From: Chloroflexota bacterium
GTDB taxonomy: Bacteria; Chloroflexota; Anaerolineae; Fen-1058
Reading direction: 5' to 3'
Length of the DNA stretch: 6,419 bases
Assembly: GCA_016219235.1 (NCBI GenBank)
Contig: JACRBO010000524.1
Location: 1-6,419 of the forward strand
Within the stretch, counting starts at the first letter, position 1. Each line of letters begins with the position of its first letter. The notes under the pieces are model-generated. The model was not told the DNA's origin and did not search any database. It was given only the letters and a program-made list of their open reading frames with translations. Below are positions 4,211 to 6,419 of this stretch, one piece after another. Made by a program: the position numbers and the translations under genes.

Positions 4211-6419
4211 ATGTCCACGCCCATTTTGACCACGAAACTGTACATCCCTCGCCCTCGACCTAACGTTGTCCAGCGTTCCCGCCTGATCGAGCGATTGAAC
4301 GAGAGTTTACAGCGCGCGGCAGGTATCACACTCATCTCTGCCGCCGCTGGCTTTGGTAAAACTACGTTGGTTAGCGAGTGGGTCGCCACCCTCACCCCTG
4401 GCCTCTCTCCCACAGGGCGAGGGGAAACGGTAAGGGTCGCGTGGCTGTCACTGGACGAAGGCGATAACGATCTCGCGCGGTTTCTCACGTACTTCGTCGC
4501 GGCGGTGCAGGCGATTGCGCCGGGGATCGGAGAAGGGGTGTTGGCTGTTCTTCACGCTTCGCCGCCTCAGCCGCCGCCCACCGAAACGATTCTGACCGCT
4601 CTGCTCAATGAGATCACCACCATCTCGGATAACTTCTGCCTAGTGCTGGATGATTATCATGTGGTTGATTCCCAGCCGGTGGATCAGGCGCTTGCCTTTC
4701 TGGTCGAGCATCTGCCGCCTCAGCTGCACCTGGTCATCGCCACCCGAGAAGATCCACCGCTCCCGCTGGCCCGCTTGCGCGTGCGGGGCCGATTGACCGA
4801 ACTGCGCGCCGCCGATCTGCGCTTCACGCCCGCTGAAGCCGCCGAGTTTCTCAATCGGGTGATGGGGCTGAACCTCGCAGCGGCAGACATCGCCGCTCTG
4901 GAAAATCGTACCGAAGGCTGGATCGCGGGTCTGCAACTCGCCGCGCTTTCCATGCAGGGCCAGCCAGACGCCGCCGGGTTCATTCAATCTTTCACGGGCA
5001 GTCATCGCTTTGTGTTGGACTATCTAATCGAAGAGGTCTTGCAGCGCCAACCCGAACACGTCCGCAACTTCTTGCTGCAAACGTCCATTCTCGAGCGGTT
5101 GAGCGGGCCGTTGTGCAACGCCGTCACCGATCGGGCTGACGGCAAAGCGCTGTTGGACACTCTGGAACGCGGCAACCTCTTCGTCATACCGCTGGACGAT
5201 CAGCGCCGGTGGTATCGCTATCACCATCTCTTCGCCGAGGTGCTGCAAGCGCACTTGAGGGAGGCGCAAGCCGATCGGGTGTCTGATCTTCATCGACGGG
5301 CGAGCGCGTGGTACGAGCAAAACGATCTGCCGGCTGATGCGATCCAACATGCACTGCTCGCCAAGGACTTCGATCGAGCCGCGAATCTGATCGAGCGCGT
5401 CTGGTTGGCCATGGATCTCAGTTATCAATCTGCTGCGTGGCGGCAGTGGGCGAAGGCATTGCCCGATGATCTGATCCGCGTCCATCCGGTGCTGTGCCTC
5501 GGCTATGCGTGGGCTTTGCTGAACAGCGGCGAGTTGGAGGCCAGCGAGTCGCGTCTGCGTGATGCCGAACGTTGGCTCGATCCGCCGGCTGATGTCGCCG
5601 TGCAGCTGGTCGTGGTGGACGAAGCCGAGTATCGATCACTGCCCGCTTCGATCGCCGGTGCGCGCGCCTATCGGGCTTTAGCTTTGGGTGACATACCCGG
5701 CGCCAAAAGTTATGCGCGTCAAACGCTGGCGCTTGTCCCTGAAGGTGATCTAGTCCGGCGCACGCAGGCCACCGCACTGTTGGGCATGGCCGAATATGCC
5801 AGTGGCGACCTGCCGGCCGCCGAGCGATCCTTCCTCAATTTCCAGGCGATGATGTGGCAGGCTAACGATCTTGCCAACGCCGTCGGCATCACCTTTATCC
5901 TGGCGAACATCCAGCTGGTTCAAGGCCGTCTGCGCGAGGCCGTTAGTGCCTATCAGCAAGCGCTGCAACTTGCGGCGAAGCGAGGCGCGTCATTCTTCAT
6001 CGGGGTGTCCGATCTGCATCGGGGCCTCAGCGAACTGCTCCGTGAGCAAGGCGATCTGGCGGCGGCGGCGCAACACTTACAGACCGCTCAGCCGTTGGGT
6101 GAGCGCGGCGCCTTGACCGGTTGGCCGCATCGTCTGGCCGTGGCTCAAGCGCGGATAAAGGAAGCTCAGGGTGATCTGTCCGGCGCGCTTGTTTTGCTGG
6201 ATGAGGCGGAGCGCCAGTACGTGCGCAGTCCCCTGCCCGATTGGCCTATCGCGGCGATGAAGGCCCGCGTGTGGATCAGGCACGGCAAGTTGACTGAGGC
6301 CGAAAGATGGGCACGTGAGCAGAACCTGTCTTGCGACGACGATCTCAGTTACCTGCGCGAGTTCGAGCATCTTACACTGACGAGAGTGCTCATTGCCCAG
6401 TCTAGAAACGGTCGGGGAG
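4211..6419 (+). CDS. MalT-type LuxR-family transcriptional regulator (STAND ATPase), 3'-truncated by the window
   Basis: The frame is open from the ATG to the window edge: 736 complete codons with no stop. The N terminus, MSTPILTTKLYIPRPRPNVV, is characteristic of this family and supports the start. Visible in order: Walker A AAGFGKTTL (45-53); WLSLDEGDND (78-87); Walker B LVLDDYH (144-150); sensor-like ATRED (177-181); GWIAGLQLAALS (236-247); RWYRYHH (333-339); then a TPR-like helical region to the edge. The LuxR helix-turn-helix expected at the C terminus lies beyond the window. The protein should be a cytoplasmic ATP-dependent activator with a ligand-sensing helical domain; the ligand is unknown. 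From residue 156 it aligns with the first regulator, without gaps through the end of the ATPase region and with more divergence in the helical part. Residues 61-73 come from a palindromic repeat. The nearest promoter suggests leaderless translation. Confidence 0.95.
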   Translation, partial: MSTPILTTKLYIPRPRPNVVQRSRLIERLNESLQRAAGITLISAAAGFGKTTLVSEWVATLTPGLSPTGRGETVRVAWLSLDEGDNDLARFLTYFVAAVQAIAPGIGEGVLAVLHASPPQPPPTETILTALLNEITTISDNFCLVLDDYHVVDSQPVDQALAFLVEHLPPQLHLVIATREDPPLPLARLRVRGRLTELRAADLRFTPAEAAEFLNRVMGLNLAAADIAALENRTEGWIAGLQLAALSMQGQPDAAGFIQSFTGSHRFVLDYLIEEVLQRQPEHVRNFLLQTSILERLSGPLCNAVTDRADGKALLDTLERGNLFVIPLDDQRRWYRYHHLFAEVLQAHLREAQADRVSDLHRRASAWYEQNDLPADAIQHALLAKDFDRAANLIERVWLAMDLSYQSAAWRQWAKALPDDLIRVHPVLCLGYAWALLNSGELEASESRLRDAERWLDPPADVAVQLVVVDEAEYRSLPASIAGARAYRALALGDIPGAKSYARQTLALVPEGDLVRRTQATALLGMAEYASGDLPAAERSFLNFQAMMWQANDLANAVGITFILANIQLVQGRLREAVSAYQQALQLAAKRGASFFIGVSDLHRGLSELLREQGDLAAAAQHLQTAQPLGERGALTGWPHRLAVAQARIKEAQGDLSGALVLLDEAERQYVRSPLPDWPIAAMKARVWIRHGKLTEAERWAREQNLSCDDDLSYLREFEHLTLTRVLIAQSRNGRG
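4388..4437. repeat. Palindromic repeat translated in frame after Walker A
   Basis: Nested inverted arms form an imperfect hairpin. The outer arms are ACCCTCACC (4388-4396) and GGTAAGGGT (4429-4437), with one mismatch. The inner arms are CCTCTCTCCC (4402-4411) and GGGCGAGGGG (4415-4424), with one mismatch and one G-T pair around ACA. The frame reads LTPGLSPTGRGET (4391-4429), the recognisable translation of a CTCACCCC...CTCTCCC-type dispersed repeat found between genes in many bacteria; that recognition is from memory. Confidence 0.85.

Noticed and set aside
4388..4437. Terminator or attenuator hairpin inside the second regulator
   Set aside because: No T-run follows, the position is within a conserved open frame, and the sequence looks like a dispersed repeat.
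4640..5485. Antisense reading frames of about 120 and 150 residues opposite the second regulator
   Set aside because: Equivalent antisense frames occur opposite the paralogous part of the first regulator, as expected from conserved GC-rich codons; none has a convincing domain or ribosome binding site.

Overview
The window looks like part of a GC-rich, repeat-bearing bacterial chromosome, most plausibly a member of the Chloroflexota. The grounds are two very large MalT-type LuxR regulators, a three-gene cassette of a kind I associate with that phylum, and dispersed palindromic repeats lying inside coding sequence. The phylum is an inference from gene content and style; no rRNA or other phylogenetic marker is present. 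Every supported gene is on the + strand.

Layout. Positions 1-2289 hold the 3' part of a MalT-type regulator (STAND ATPase, TPR-like helical region, C-terminal LuxR helix-turn-helix). Its Walker A and B regions lie upstream of the window. A 253-bp gap follows, containing a doublet of REP-like hairpins (2344-2435) and then a probable promoter overlapped by a perfect palindrome (2483-2512). Next comes a tight three-gene operon: an 87-residue protein without a known name (2543-2806), a zinc-free medium-chain oxidoreductase of the quinone-reductase type (2817-3797) and a 120-residue four-helix membrane protein (3809-4171). After a 39-bp gap with a consensus -10 box, a second MalT-type regulator starts at 4211 and runs off the right edge. 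Its N-terminal nucleotide-binding site is complete, but its C-terminal DNA-binding domain is outside the window.

The two regulators are tandem paralogues with the same domain order and an uninterrupted alignment over the end of the ATPase region. They bracket the small operon, so one or both may control it in response to a ligand sensed by the helical region, as MalT does with maltotriose. That regulatory link is inferred from position only.

The most interesting features are non-coding patterns laid over genes. The second regulator appears to be transcribed as a leaderless mRNA. A palindromic repeat is read in frame just after its Walker A motif. The first regulator carries, in the linker before its helix-turn-helix, two opposed copies of a different repeat that form 31-bp inverted arms with 28 matches. 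I see no sign of a defence system, CRISPR array, RNA gene or transposase.
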